Below, piece by piece: positions 1-6,423 of a DNA stretch of 38,218 nt. Both the position numbers and the translations under genes were made by a program. The stretch's first letter is position 1, and each line of letters opens with the position of its first letter. The notes beneath the pieces are model-generated. The model searched no databases and had not been told where the DNA came from. It saw only the letters and a list, made by a program, of their open reading frames with translations. Source of the DNA: JBNJGT01 sp051819765 (lineage in GTDB: Archaea; Nanobdellota; Nanobdellia; Woesearchaeales; JACJVW01); the NCBI GenBank assembly GCA_051819765.1, contig JBNJGT010000009.1:1-38218 (forward strand), read 5' to 3'.

Positions 1-169
1 ACCAAAAAGGGAAGGTATGACTGATAAAGAAAAAAAAGTAGCTCAAAGAACATTTTTCAAAGACACATATAATTTGTTGTTTGGAGAAAATAAAGGTCCG
101 AGATTACCAACATATCTTTGGGCAAACGAAGGGGATAAACAAATTAAAAATTTACTTTCAAATGAGTAA
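1..169 (+). CDS. C-terminal fragment of a class I lysyl-tRNA synthetase-like protein (5' end off window)
   Basis: An open frame enters from the left edge in frame 2 and ends with TAA at 167-169. The last ~55 residues contain TFFKDTYNLLFGENKGPRLP, which resembles the C-terminal anticodon-binding end of archaeal class I LysRS (pattern F-x-x-Y-x-x-L-x-G-x-x-x-GPRL). Class I LysRS charges tRNA-Lys. Whether this copy is the housekeeping enzyme or a specialised one cannot be told from the fragment. It is AT-rich like the five genes downstream, and the next start codon follows 2 nt after its stop, so it appears to be the first visible gene of that operon. The family call rests on one C-terminal motif only. 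Confidence 0.55.
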   Translation, partial: PKREGMTDKEKKVAQRTFFKDTYNLLFGENKGPRLPTYLWANEGDKQIKNLLSNE

Positions 170-171
170 AA

Positions 172-1152
172 ATGGAATATGGCAAACTCAGAAAACAATA
201 TACAGATACATTCTTGAGTTTTTTTAAAGAAAAACAGTATTCTATCGAATCACCAAACAATCTTATTTCTGAAAATGATAATACTCTCCTATTTATAAAT
301 GATACAATAGCTCCTTGGAAAAATTATTTAGCGACACAAATTCCTAAAGAAGGATTATGCCTTAAACAACCTTGTTTAAGACTTCAAGGTTTAAGAGACA
401 CCATTTCTCTTGAAAATCGATTAGAGTTAAAATCTGAAAGGTATATTGGTTATTTTACAGGTCTTGGAATATTAGTTAGTGCTGATGATAAAAATTCAGT
501 TCAAGAAGAAATATCGGAACTTTTATTACAAAAATATAAAATCAATTCAAATAACATAAAAATATTTGCAAGAGATGATATGAACTTTTTAGATACACTT
601 AAAACCCATTTAGAAGTAAGTACTGAGGAAAATTCAGAAATATACTATGATTGGCAATATGGTTTAGATGAAATTAAAGGGAAAGGAGCAACATTCATGC
701 TAAAACAAAAAGATAATTCTCTAAAAGAAATCGGGCAACTAATAGAAATATATTCTGGAGAAAGAACATTGGGTTATGAATTTGGTTTTGGCTTAGAAAC
801 ATTTACATCTAGATTTTTGCAAGATGAAACCTTTGCTTCTTGGCCAATAACGCAATATATAGAGGAACCACACTTAAGATTCAAAACTTTACTGGATAAT
901 TATTCTTGTCTTGCAGCTATGTTAAGTTGCGATACATCTAAATTTACTGAAAGACATGTTCAAGAATTGAATAAAAATATAAGAAATATAGTATTACTGC
1001 AGGATATATTCGGCCTATCATCAGATTATAGTTACAATGTTTTAAATAAATTTAGCATGGGAGAATTTAATAAAGAAACTAATTTAAACTTATTAAACTT
1101 AATTAAACTAGAAGAAGATAATTTATGGAGATTCAAAAATGGAATTAATTAA
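172..1152 (+). CDS. Stand-alone alanyl-tRNA synthetase catalytic-core-like protein
   Basis: This 326-residue protein resembles the N-terminal class II core of AlaRS: an SPNNLISENDNTLLFIND segment (residues 27-44), then QPCLRLQG (66-73) with the motif 2 arginine at R70. The motif 3 region reads GYEFGFGLET (201-210), where AlaRS normally has GLER, so the ATP-binding motif 3 arginine is replaced by Thr. The C-terminal third is helical and may correspond to the tRNA-recognition helices. The editing and C-Ala domains are absent; full AlaRS is more than 850 residues. It is therefore unlikely to be the housekeeping enzyme. Its reading frame overlaps the next gene by 14 bp, implying translational coupling. 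Possible roles are an amino-acid-activating enzyme in small-molecule synthesis, a decoy or resistant aaRS, or a regulator; none is proven. Confidence 0.65.
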   Translation: MEYGKLRKQYTDTFLSFFKEKQYSIESPNNLISENDNTLLFINDTIAPWKNYLATQIPKEGLCLKQPCLRLQGLRDTISLENRLELKSERYIGYFTGLGILVSADDKNSVQEEISELLLQKYKINSNNIKIFARDDMNFLDTLKTHLEVSTEENSEIYYDWQYGLDEIKGKGATFMLKQKDNSLKEIGQLIEIYSGERTLGYEFGFGLETFTSRFLQDETFASWPITQYIEEPHLRFKTLLDNYSCLAAMLSCDTSKFTERHVQELNKNIRNIVLLQDIFGLSSDYSYNVLNKFSMGEFNKETNLNLLNLIKLEEDNLWRFKNGIN

Positions 1153-2227
1153 ACCGAAAAAATTAGAAAAAGGAGATACTGTTGCTTTAATAACTTTATC
1201 GTGGGCGGGTGCGTCAGTCTGTAAAGACAGATATTTAGTTGGGAAAAGACAGTTATCTGAGACTTTTGAATTAAATGTTATTGAAACACCTAATGCTCTT
1301 AAAGACGAAGATTGGATTTATAATAATCCGAAAGAAAGATTGAATGATTTAATATGGGCTTTTAAAAATCCAGACATCAAAGCAATCTTCACAATAATTG
1401 GAGGAGATGATAGTGTAAGGATGCTTCAATATCTTAAAGATGAAGATTTGGAAATTATTAAAAAAAATCCTAAAATATTCGTAGGTTTCTCAGATACGAC
1501 AGTTAGTAATTTTATTTGTTTAAATGCAGGTTTAGTAAGTTTCTATGGACCTACAGTTTTATTTGGTTTTGCAGAAAACGGAGGGATTGATAATTACACT
1601 AAAAATTATTTTAAAAAAGCATTATTTCAAACAGAACCTATTGGCCTAATTGAAAATTCAAAAGAAGGATGGATTCTTGATAAAGTTCCATGGAAGAAAG
1701 AATTTGAAAGCCATATTAGAAGGAGACAAGAATTTATTGATTATAAATTCATACAGGGAAAAAGTCATACAAGTGGAAAGTTAATTGGTGGTTGTATAGA
1801 TGTATTAGAATTTATTAAAGGAACTAAAATCTGGCCTAAATTAGAATTTTGGGAAAATAAAGTATTATTTATTGAAACATCCGAAAATAAACCTTCAAAA
1901 GACTTACTTATATCATGGTTAAGGAATTATGGGGCACAAGGCATTCTTAATAAATTAAATGGAATTTTAATGGGAATACCTGGAGGAGATATTGATTATG
2001 ATGATCCCGATTATGAAAATAAATTGAATGACCAAAAAAAACTATTCCAAGACTATGAAGATGCCTTAATCCAAGTTAGTAAAGAATTTAACAGAGAAGA
2101 TTTAATCATAGTTACACAGTTAAATCTCGGACACACGATGCCCATGTTAACAATACCTTTAGGATGTGAAATTGAATTAGATGTAGAAAATAAAGAAATA
2201 ATAATAACGGAGAATGGAATAAAATAA
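1139..2227 (+). CDS. S66-family serine peptidase, MccF/LD-carboxypeptidase-like
   Basis: This 362-residue protein has the features of the LD-carboxypeptidase A / microcin C immunity (MccF) family. The nucleophile elbow GFSDTT puts Ser at 118, the catalytic Glu lies in FIETSE (E246), and the His is in NLGHTMPMLTIPLG (H332). The upstream IIGGDDSVRML segment (87-95) matches the GG-x-x-S region that in MccF-type enzymes lies near the substrate. In bacteria MccF cleaves the amide between aspartate and a modified nucleotide and so detoxifies microcin C; LdcA members trim murein peptides. No murein genes are visible here. Its place between an aaRS-like gene and a methyltransferase favours the MccF-like role (inference). 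The start overlaps the AlaRS-like gene by 14 bp. Confidence 0.8.
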   Translation: MELIKPKKLEKGDTVALITLSWAGASVCKDRYLVGKRQLSETFELNVIETPNALKDEDWIYNNPKERLNDLIWAFKNPDIKAIFTIIGGDDSVRMLQYLKDEDLEIIKKNPKIFVGFSDTTVSNFICLNAGLVSFYGPTVLFGFAENGGIDNYTKNYFKKALFQTEPIGLIENSKEGWILDKVPWKKEFESHIRRRQEFIDYKFIQGKSHTSGKLIGGCIDVLEFIKGTKIWPKLEFWENKVLFIETSENKPSKDLLISWLRNYGAQGILNKLNGILMGIPGGDIDYDDPDYENKLNDQKKLFQDYEDALIQVSKEFNREDLIIVTQLNLGHTMPMLTIPLGCEIELDVENKEIIITENGIK

Positions 2228-2228
2228 A

Positions 2229-3041
2229 ATGAAAATAACAAAAGAAGAAATTGAAAATATGAGTTATACTGAATTTGTAGGATTCATTAATCAGTGGAAT
2301 GTATTACCTGGAGCACACGACACGCTAACGAAATGGGACGTTTTTTCAAAATTAAGCGAAAAATCAAAAATTCTTGAAATTGCGTGCACAACAGGGTTCT
2401 CATCAAGAGAAATAGCATTATCAACAAACTGTAGTGGAAAAGCTTTTGATATTTGTGAATCTTCAGTAAAATCTGCAATTGAAAATAAAGAAAAGTATGC
2501 TCCAAACATAAAAATAGACTACTTTAAAGAAGATGGATACAATTTTAAAAGTGATGATAAATTTTCACACATAATTATAGGTGCTTCATTAAAATTTTTC
2601 CCAGATCCTAAAAAAATGTTGGATAAATGTATAAGTCTATTAGAAGAAAATGGATTTATTCTTGCATCTCCATTTTATATAAAATCTCCGATTCCCAATA
2701 GTTTAATAGAAGAATTTGAAAAGATATTTGGCATTAAACCAACAACTGAATCATATAAAGATATTATGAATATGTATAAAGGTTTAGAAATTATTTATCA
2801 GGAAAATAAAGATGTTGTTCAAGAAACCGAAGAAGAATTAAGATATTATTGTCATAGTACAATAAAAAGGGCTTGTGAATTAAGAAATATTAACGACAAA
2901 GAATTATATGATGTTATGTATGAACGATTATATGCTGTTAAAAATATGTCTAATAAAATGCGTCCTTATCAGAGATATTCTGTTTTAGTTTTAAGATATA
3001 GATCTTTTGTATATCCAAACAGATATGTTGAATTATTCTAA
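2229..3041 (+). CDS. SAM-dependent class I methyltransferase
   Basis: This 270-residue protein has the glycine-rich SAM-binding motif I as ILEIACTTGFSSREIA (residues ~48-63), followed by the acidic strand-2 end KAFDICE. The post-motif segment FSHIIIGASLKFFPDPKKML matches the usual I-x-x-x-x-x-L-x-x-x-P-D-x-x-x-x-L pattern of small-molecule methyltransferases. The C-terminal ~100 residues are Tyr/Arg-rich and match nothing I recognise. The ATG lies 1 nt after the previous stop and the stop is 1 nt before the next ATG, so it belongs to the coupled operon. The substrate is unknown; a nucleoside or amino-acid conjugate is possible given the neighbours. Confidence 0.75.
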   Translation: MKITKEEIENMSYTEFVGFINQWNVLPGAHDTLTKWDVFSKLSEKSKILEIACTTGFSSREIALSTNCSGKAFDICESSVKSAIENKEKYAPNIKIDYFKEDGYNFKSDDKFSHIIIGASLKFFPDPKKMLDKCISLLEENGFILASPFYIKSPIPNSLIEEFEKIFGIKPTTESYKDIMNMYKGLEIIYQENKDVVQETEEELRYYCHSTIKRACELRNINDKELYDVMYERLYAVKNMSNKMRPYQRYSVLVLRYRSFVYPNRYVELF

Positions 3042-3042
3042 A

Positions 3043-3546
3043 ATGATACTAACAGGAAATGAAATAACAAAAGAAGTAAATAAAAAAAATATAGTGATAA
3101 TTCCTTTTCATTTAGAACAAATAAATCCTAATAGTTACAACTATAGAATAAATGATGAATTAATTGAATTTACTGTTAAAAATCAACAAAAATTTGAAAA
3201 AAGAATTAGAATTCCTAAAAGCGGAATAATTCTTGAACCACATAAAACATATTTAGCAAGCACTTTAGAGACATTAGGTAGCAATAAGTATGCAATGTCT
3301 TTGATAGGTAGAAGTTCATTAGGAAGATTGGGACTTTTTTTGCAAGTTTCAGCAAATTTAGGGCATACTGGTTCAATTCATAAATGGACTCTTGAATTAG
3401 TTGCAACTAAAAAAATAAGAATATATCCATTCATGATAATAGGTCAAATCTCTTTTTGGAATAATAAAGGAGATATTAATTTATATCGAAACAGTTATAG
3501 TGATTTTAATTCTCCGCAAATTTCTAAATTGGAGCACGCAAAATGA
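3043..3546 (+). CDS. dCTP deaminase/dUTPase-fold protein, paralogue 1 (divergent active site)
   Basis: I start this at ATG 3043, 1 nt after the methyltransferase stop, because the paralogue begins with the same MILTGNEI; an ATG at 3007 would overlap the upstream gene. The 167-residue protein shows the dCTP deaminase signature GRSSLGRLGLFLQVSANLG (residues 89-107) followed by WTLELV. By spacing, R95 and E118 match E. coli Dcd R115 and E138. Other conserved positions are lost: H-V-T-A reads Q-V-S-A, I-D-x-G reads G-H-T-G, and the early S-x-D-x-R-L-G motif reads SYNYRIN. It may be a non-catalytic or heteromeric partner of the next gene. Dcd-family enzymes act in dCTP/dUTP metabolism and have been found in anti-phage defence. 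Confidence 0.72.
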   Translation: MILTGNEITKEVNKKNIVIIPFHLEQINPNSYNYRINDELIEFTVKNQQKFEKRIRIPKSGIILEPHKTYLASTLETLGSNKYAMSLIGRSSLGRLGLFLQVSANLGHTGSIHKWTLELVATKKIRIYPFMIIGQISFWNNKGDINLYRNSYSDFNSPQISKLEHAK

Positions 3547-4109
3547 TTTTAACAGGTAATGAAATTATAAAACAAGTGAATGAAGAAAATATCATTATTA
3601 AACCCTTTGATATAAACAAAATAACTACCAATACTTATGATCTAAAACTTGGAAAAAAATATATAATTTATACTGAAGAAGTACTTGATCCCTCAAGACC
3701 TAATAAATATGAAATTAAATCAATACCTGAGGACGGATTGTTGTTAAGACCGGGAGATTTTATATTAGGGCATAGTAGTGAGATTATAGGAAGTAATAAA
3801 TTTGTTCCAATAATTCATGCAAAATCAAGTATAGCAAGATTAGGACTATTTGTTCATGTTACTGCAGACTTAATTGATATTGGCTCAATAGGAAATATTA
3901 CTTTTCAATTATATGCAACATTACCTGTTAAAATTTATCCTAATATGTTAATTGGACAGGTATCTTTTTGGGTTCCTAAAGGAAAAATTAAATTATATAA
4001 AGGGAAATATCAAAGTAGTGTTGGTCCTAAAGCATCAGAAATTCATAAGGATTTTAATGAAAAACTTTCTTTTTTAGAAAAAAAGAAACAAAAAAGCCCC
4101 TCCCCCTAA
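3543..4109 (+). CDS. dCTP deaminase/dUTPase-fold protein, paralogue 2 (catalytic Glu replaced by Gln)
   Basis: This 188-residue protein overlaps paralogue 1 by 4 nt (ATGA) and starts with the same MILTGNEI motif. It keeps most family landmarks: N-T-Y-D-L-K-L-G (residues 30-37) and KSSIARLGLFVHVTADLIDI (94-113) with R99, H105 and D112. The position equivalent to the catalytic general base Glu138 of E. coli Dcd, 23 residues after the Arg, is Gln122 (NITFQL). Deaminase activity of this chain alone is therefore doubtful. The C-terminal ~40 residues are Lys-rich and outside the core. Together with paralogue 1 it may form a mixed oligomer that binds but does not conventionally process a nucleotide (inference). 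It is the last gene of the operon. Confidence 0.75.
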   Translation: MILTGNEIIKQVNEENIIIKPFDINKITTNTYDLKLGKKYIIYTEEVLDPSRPNKYEIKSIPEDGLLLRPGDFILGHSSEIIGSNKFVPIIHAKSSIARLGLFVHVTADLIDIGSIGNITFQLYATLPVKIYPNMLIGQVSFWVPKGKIKLYKGKYQSSVGPKASEIHKDFNEKLSFLEKKKQKSPSP

Positions 4110-4312
4110 AAAAAATTAAAAAAAAAGATTGTCCCCCTCGATTCTTGTTCTTGATGCACTAAGAAATCAAAGATTTCTGGTGTCCCAAAAATTTATAATT
4201 TTTGAGGATATCGCATTCGCTCATTTGATGGAACGCCACTAAAAATTACTCCGCGGTTTGCTTTCAGCAAATCCTCGGGGACGGGTTGCACCCTTTCGCT
4301 TCGCTCACCCTC
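4110..4312 (+). other. Non-coding stretch rich in small hairpins, leading into attC-like site 1
   Basis: There is no plausible gene. The first ~30 bases are A-rich. Several perfect short hairpins follow: GAAATCAAAGATTTC near 4163-4178, a CCAAAAATTTATAATTTTTG-type stem near 4184-4204, and the stem at 4253-4283 described separately. The block ends in CTCACCCTC immediately before the R''-like box at 4313. The same ACCCTC lead-in precedes the other two attC-like sites. Confidence 0.6.
4253..4283 (+). repeat. Hairpin repeat, copy A (upstream of attC-like site 1)
   Basis: The stem GGTTTGCT/AGCAAATCC with loop TTC is followed by CGGGGACG. The same layout recurs at 4922-4951 with a different stem sequence but kept pairing, so the structure appears conserved rather than only the sequence. 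Confidence 0.65.
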
Positions 4313-4395
4313 ATTTAACAGCACCTTAACGGTTCCGCCTTGCAGGCTCCACCCAACTTCTCTTGCGAGAAGTTCGTTAAGCTGCGATGTTATAC
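4313..4395 (+). other. attC-like integron recombination site 1
   Basis: The 5' core box ATTTAAC (4313-4319) fits the integron R'' consensus RYYYAAC exactly. The 3' core GTTATAC (4389-4395) fits GTTRRRY with one mismatch. Inside them CTTAACG (L''-like) pairs with CGTTAAG (L'-like), with an unequal unpaired spacer (GCAC against six bases), as in attC hairpins. The loop region holds a perfect inner stem AACTTCTC/GAGAAGTT. The 83-bp length is within the usual attC range. The 3' half TTAAGCTGCGATGTTATA is nearly identical in site 2. Recombination would be expected at G4389/T4390. Confidence 0.75.
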
Positions 4396-4419
4396 GACAT
4401 ATTACTCGGAGCCGACAAA

Positions 4420-4428
4420 TTTATATAA
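4420..4428 (+). promoter_or_regulatory. Archaeal TATA box of cassette 1
   Basis: TTTATATAA is centred 25 nt before ATG 4449, so transcription should begin at or next to the start codon (leaderless). It lies inside the cassette, downstream of the attC-like crossover point. Confidence 0.7.
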
Positions 4429-4448
4429 ATAAGAACTTCCTTTAAATT

Positions 4449-4898
4449 ATGCAAATCAAAATAGATAGTAGAATTATCAAAATTGGAAACTCATCTTGGG
4501 ATGATTATGATTATTGTTACACATTGACGAAACGAAATATGCAACCTTTCTACAAGAAGCATAAGTTAGAATGGAAACCAAAAAGCTATAGAAAAAATTT
4601 TGTTCCGAAATTTGTAAAAATATTAAGATACAATGATAGAAGAGTAGGTTTTTATAAATTAGTTTTCAAAGAAAATAGTTGGTATTTAGCAGATTTACAA
4701 ATTTCTGGATTATTAAGAGGAAAGGGTATCGGAACAAAAATTATGATGCTTCTTGAAACAATTGTTAAAAAGAAAGGTTGCAATACCATTAGATTAAGAG
4801 TGTTTTTTGATAATCCTGCTGTAAATCTTTACAAAAGAATCGGCTATAAAGTTTTAGAAAAACAAGGAAGTTCTTATTTAATGGAAAAGAAATTTTAG
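4449..4898 (+). CDS. GNAT-family N-acetyltransferase (cassette gene 1)
   Basis: This 149-residue protein has a GNAT fold signature. The acetyl-CoA pyrophosphate-binding motif A is QISGLLRGKGIGTKIM (R/Q-x-x-G-x-G/A), and motif B is NPAVNLYKRIGYKVLE. The N-terminal ~50 residues are basic and aromatic. GNAT enzymes transfer acetyl groups to amines, and are frequent integron cassette cargo, for example in resistance or as toxins; the substrate here is unknown. The gene is AT-rich. It sits alone between attC-like sites 1 and 2 and is read toward its own downstream attC, the normal cassette orientation. Start 4449 is supported by the TATA box 25 nt upstream and implies a leaderless mRNA. Confidence 0.85.
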   Translation: MQIKIDSRIIKIGNSSWDDYDYCYTLTKRNMQPFYKKHKLEWKPKSYRKNFVPKFVKILRYNDRRVGFYKLVFKENSWYLADLQISGLLRGKGIGTKIMMLLETIVKKKGCNTIRLRVFFDNPAVNLYKRIGYKVLEKQGSSYLMEKKF

Positions 4899-4921
4899 TG
4901 TCGGCTCCTGCGTCATACGCT

Positions 4922-4951
4922 GCGGATTTCTTTCAGAAATCCTTGGGGACG
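4922..4951 (+). repeat. Hairpin repeat, copy B (upstream of attC-like site 2)
   Basis: The stem GGATTTCT/AGAAATCC with loop TTC is followed by TTGGGGACG. It corresponds to 4253-4283 with compensating stem changes. A second hairpin, AAAATC-AAA-GATTTT at 4961-4975, mirrors GAAATCAAAGATTTC near 4163. Confidence 0.65.
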
Positions 4952-4982
4952 CTGCGCTTCAAAATCAAAGATTTTGACCCTC

Positions 4983-5071
4983 GTATAACACCGGCTTAAG
5001 AGTTCGCTCGCGCCCTCGCTCTCCCAAATTTTTCCCTTCGGTCGAAACTTCCCTTAAGCCCGATGTTATAA
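4983..5071 (+). other. attC-like integron recombination site 2
   Basis: This is the clearest of the three sites. The left arm GTATAACACCGGCTTAAG (4983-5000) pairs with the right arm CTTAAGCCCGATGTTATAA (5053-5071). TATAACA pairs with TGTTATA (R boxes) and GCTTAAG with CTTAAGC (L boxes), with one extra base on one side, as expected for an extrahelical base. About 50 bp of variable sequence lies between the arms. It is preceded by ACCCTC as in sites 1 and 3. At 89 bp it matches typical attC length. It closes the GNAT cassette (about 4390-5065). Confidence 0.8.
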
Positions 5072-5088
5072 TATGATAACCCTCAAGA

Positions 5089-5097
5089 TTTATATAA
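5089..5097 (+). promoter_or_regulatory. Archaeal TATA box of cassette 2
   Basis: TTTATATAA, the same nine bases as in cassette 1, is centred 25 nt before ATG 5118. This supports 5118 rather than the in-frame ATG at 5073, which lies upstream of the TATA box. Confidence 0.7.
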
Positions 5098-5117
5098 TCA
5101 TTTGCATTTCTTTTCGT

Positions 5118-5852
5118 ATGCAGCAGATTGCAACACTTGAATCACAAGTCAAAAGATCCGATAACTCTGGAAGGCGAATTTTGGACGCTTTGGTTGGTAT
5201 TGCCGCTATTGCTGATGCTCAATTTGCACATGAGATGTTAGATTCGTTTTGGATGCCATTTGAAGCACAGTATAAAAGGTTTATAAGAGATATCTCTGCC
5301 AATTTAGGGTTGAATGAAAGGCCTTTGTATCATCCTCATGAACCCTTTGATGCATATAATAAACACCATTTCGTGAAGAAAAGCAGCGTGACAAGACTTC
5401 TTCCCTATATTGATTTTGTTGATGATTTCTTCTTACGCAAAACCTCTGATGACGAAGATCTACTACTGGTCTCGTATCATATCTGGCATAATTTTGGCTC
5501 CTCATCAAAATACTTCAGTTCAAATATTTCAACATTCGATAGATTTCTACTAAGGCTTAAAGGACTCGAAGAAGAGGAAAAAGTCAAACAAGAGATTTCA
5601 GAGATACTAAAACCATACCAACTCAATCAAAGCGAATCACCACTCCAGATCCTAAGTTCCAATCTTGAAGACCTATTCAATTATAATGATCGGCTATTTT
5701 CCCTTATTCAAAAAGAAGATAATTATAAAGAAAATGAAGGTGGCTTCGCTGATTTAATTTGGTCTCTTGGAGTTTACACTACTTACCCAGAACCGATAGG
5801 ATATATTTTGTTTAATAAAGAATGTAAGAATAGTAAATTTCTACCTTCTTAG
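5118..5852 (+). CDS. Orphan protein of unknown function (cassette gene 2)
   Basis: I start this at 5118 (244 residues, MQQIATLESQ) because the TATA box at 5089-5097 would make the mRNA leaderless there; an in-frame ATG at 5073 abuts the attC core. I do not recognise the protein. It looks cytoplasmic and mostly helical, with no signal peptide or membrane segment. Aromatic- and His-containing stretches (LYHPHEPFDAYNKHHFVKK, residues ~70-88; SYHIWHNFG) could hold functional residues. The gene has higher GC than the GNAT cassette, consistent with independent origins. It lies between attC-like sites 2 and 3 in normal cassette orientation. Confidence 0.65.
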   Translation: MQQIATLESQVKRSDNSGRRILDALVGIAAIADAQFAHEMLDSFWMPFEAQYKRFIRDISANLGLNERPLYHPHEPFDAYNKHHFVKKSSVTRLLPYIDFVDDFFLRKTSDDEDLLLVSYHIWHNFGSSSKYFSSNISTFDRFLLRLKGLEEEEKVKQEISEILKPYQLNQSESPLQILSSNLEDLFNYNDRLFSLIQKEDNYKENEGGFADLIWSLGVYTTYPEPIGYILFNKECKNSKFLPS

Positions 5853-5909
5853 TTGCCTTCTCAGATTTCGTGCTCCTCACCCCGCTGCGATCTCATTGCT
5901 ATCACCCTC

Positions 5910-5982
5910 ATATAACCCCGATTTAGAGATTCCGCGTTCCGCCCACCAGTTGCCGATGACGTCTGTAAGCTCCATGTTATTC
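5910..5982 (+). other. attC-like integron recombination site 3 (probable array end)
   Basis: ATATAAC (5910-5916) follows the shared ACCCTC lead-in, and TGTAAGCTCCATGTTATTC (5964-5982) matches the right halves of sites 1 and 2 (TTAAGC...GATGTTATA) with several changes. Arm pairing is weaker (ATAAC/GTTAT, then TTTA-like/TAAG with mismatches). At 73 bp it closes the orphan cassette (about 5066-5976). No further site is visible to the right. Confidence 0.6.
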
Positions 5983-6393
5983 CCAATCAGGTTTAGAGGT
6001 TTCACCGACCCCCTTAATAAATGGCAGCCTACATCTGAAGAGATTCAAAAACCAGAAAAGACCTCAAAGCTTTACAAATATGTGACCAAAAAGACTGTTC
6101 TGAAGTGCTATTGAAAAAGAATGTAACGAAAGTTGGGAAATCTATCACTGTACTGCAAACTCAATAGAATTCATGCAACTTTACAAAACAAGATAGTAAT
6201 ATATGGCATATTTGCACCTTTAGACTCTCTCTGTTCGCAATCATTCTTGCACAGTTATGGCCCTCCAAAATACAGTTGTGCTTTATAAAAGAACGAGGGT
6301 GAGCAGCAAAGCCCGAGATTAAATCCCCGTTAGCTCACGATGGCCTCTCAAGAGAGCAAGATTTTCCCAAGCCCCTAGGAATTAGCACACAAA
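5983..6393. other. Non-coding or decayed sequence right of the array
   Basis: No convincing gene. One short open frame (5896-6114) starts inside attC-like site 3 and has no family resemblance. At ~6291-6305 GAGGGTGAGCAGC is the reverse complement of the CTCACCCTC lead-in, possibly a relic of an inverted or broken attC region, but I find no paired core boxes. Confidence 0.4.
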
Positions 6394-6401
6394 TATTTAA
6401 A
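6394..6401 (+). promoter_or_regulatory. TATA box of the HDOD pseudogene
   Basis: TATTTAAA is centred about 27 nt before ATG 6424, the original leaderless start of the decayed HDOD gene. Confidence 0.55.
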
Positions 6402-6423
6402 GTAACACCAGTTCCCTCCATCC

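Noticed and set aside
4110..4400. Insertion-sequence end or transposon inverted repeat
   Set aside because: No transposase or matching terminal repeats at a distance; the paired core boxes and their recurrence after each gene fit attC better.
5073..5117. Upstream start for the orphan cassette gene (ATG 5073)
   Set aside because: It lies 2 nt from the attC core and upstream of the TATA box; ATG 5118 is at the correct 25-nt distance.
6291..6345. A fourth, inverted attC site
   Set aside because: Only the GAGGGTGAGC lead-in resembles the other sites; paired R and L boxes could not be found.
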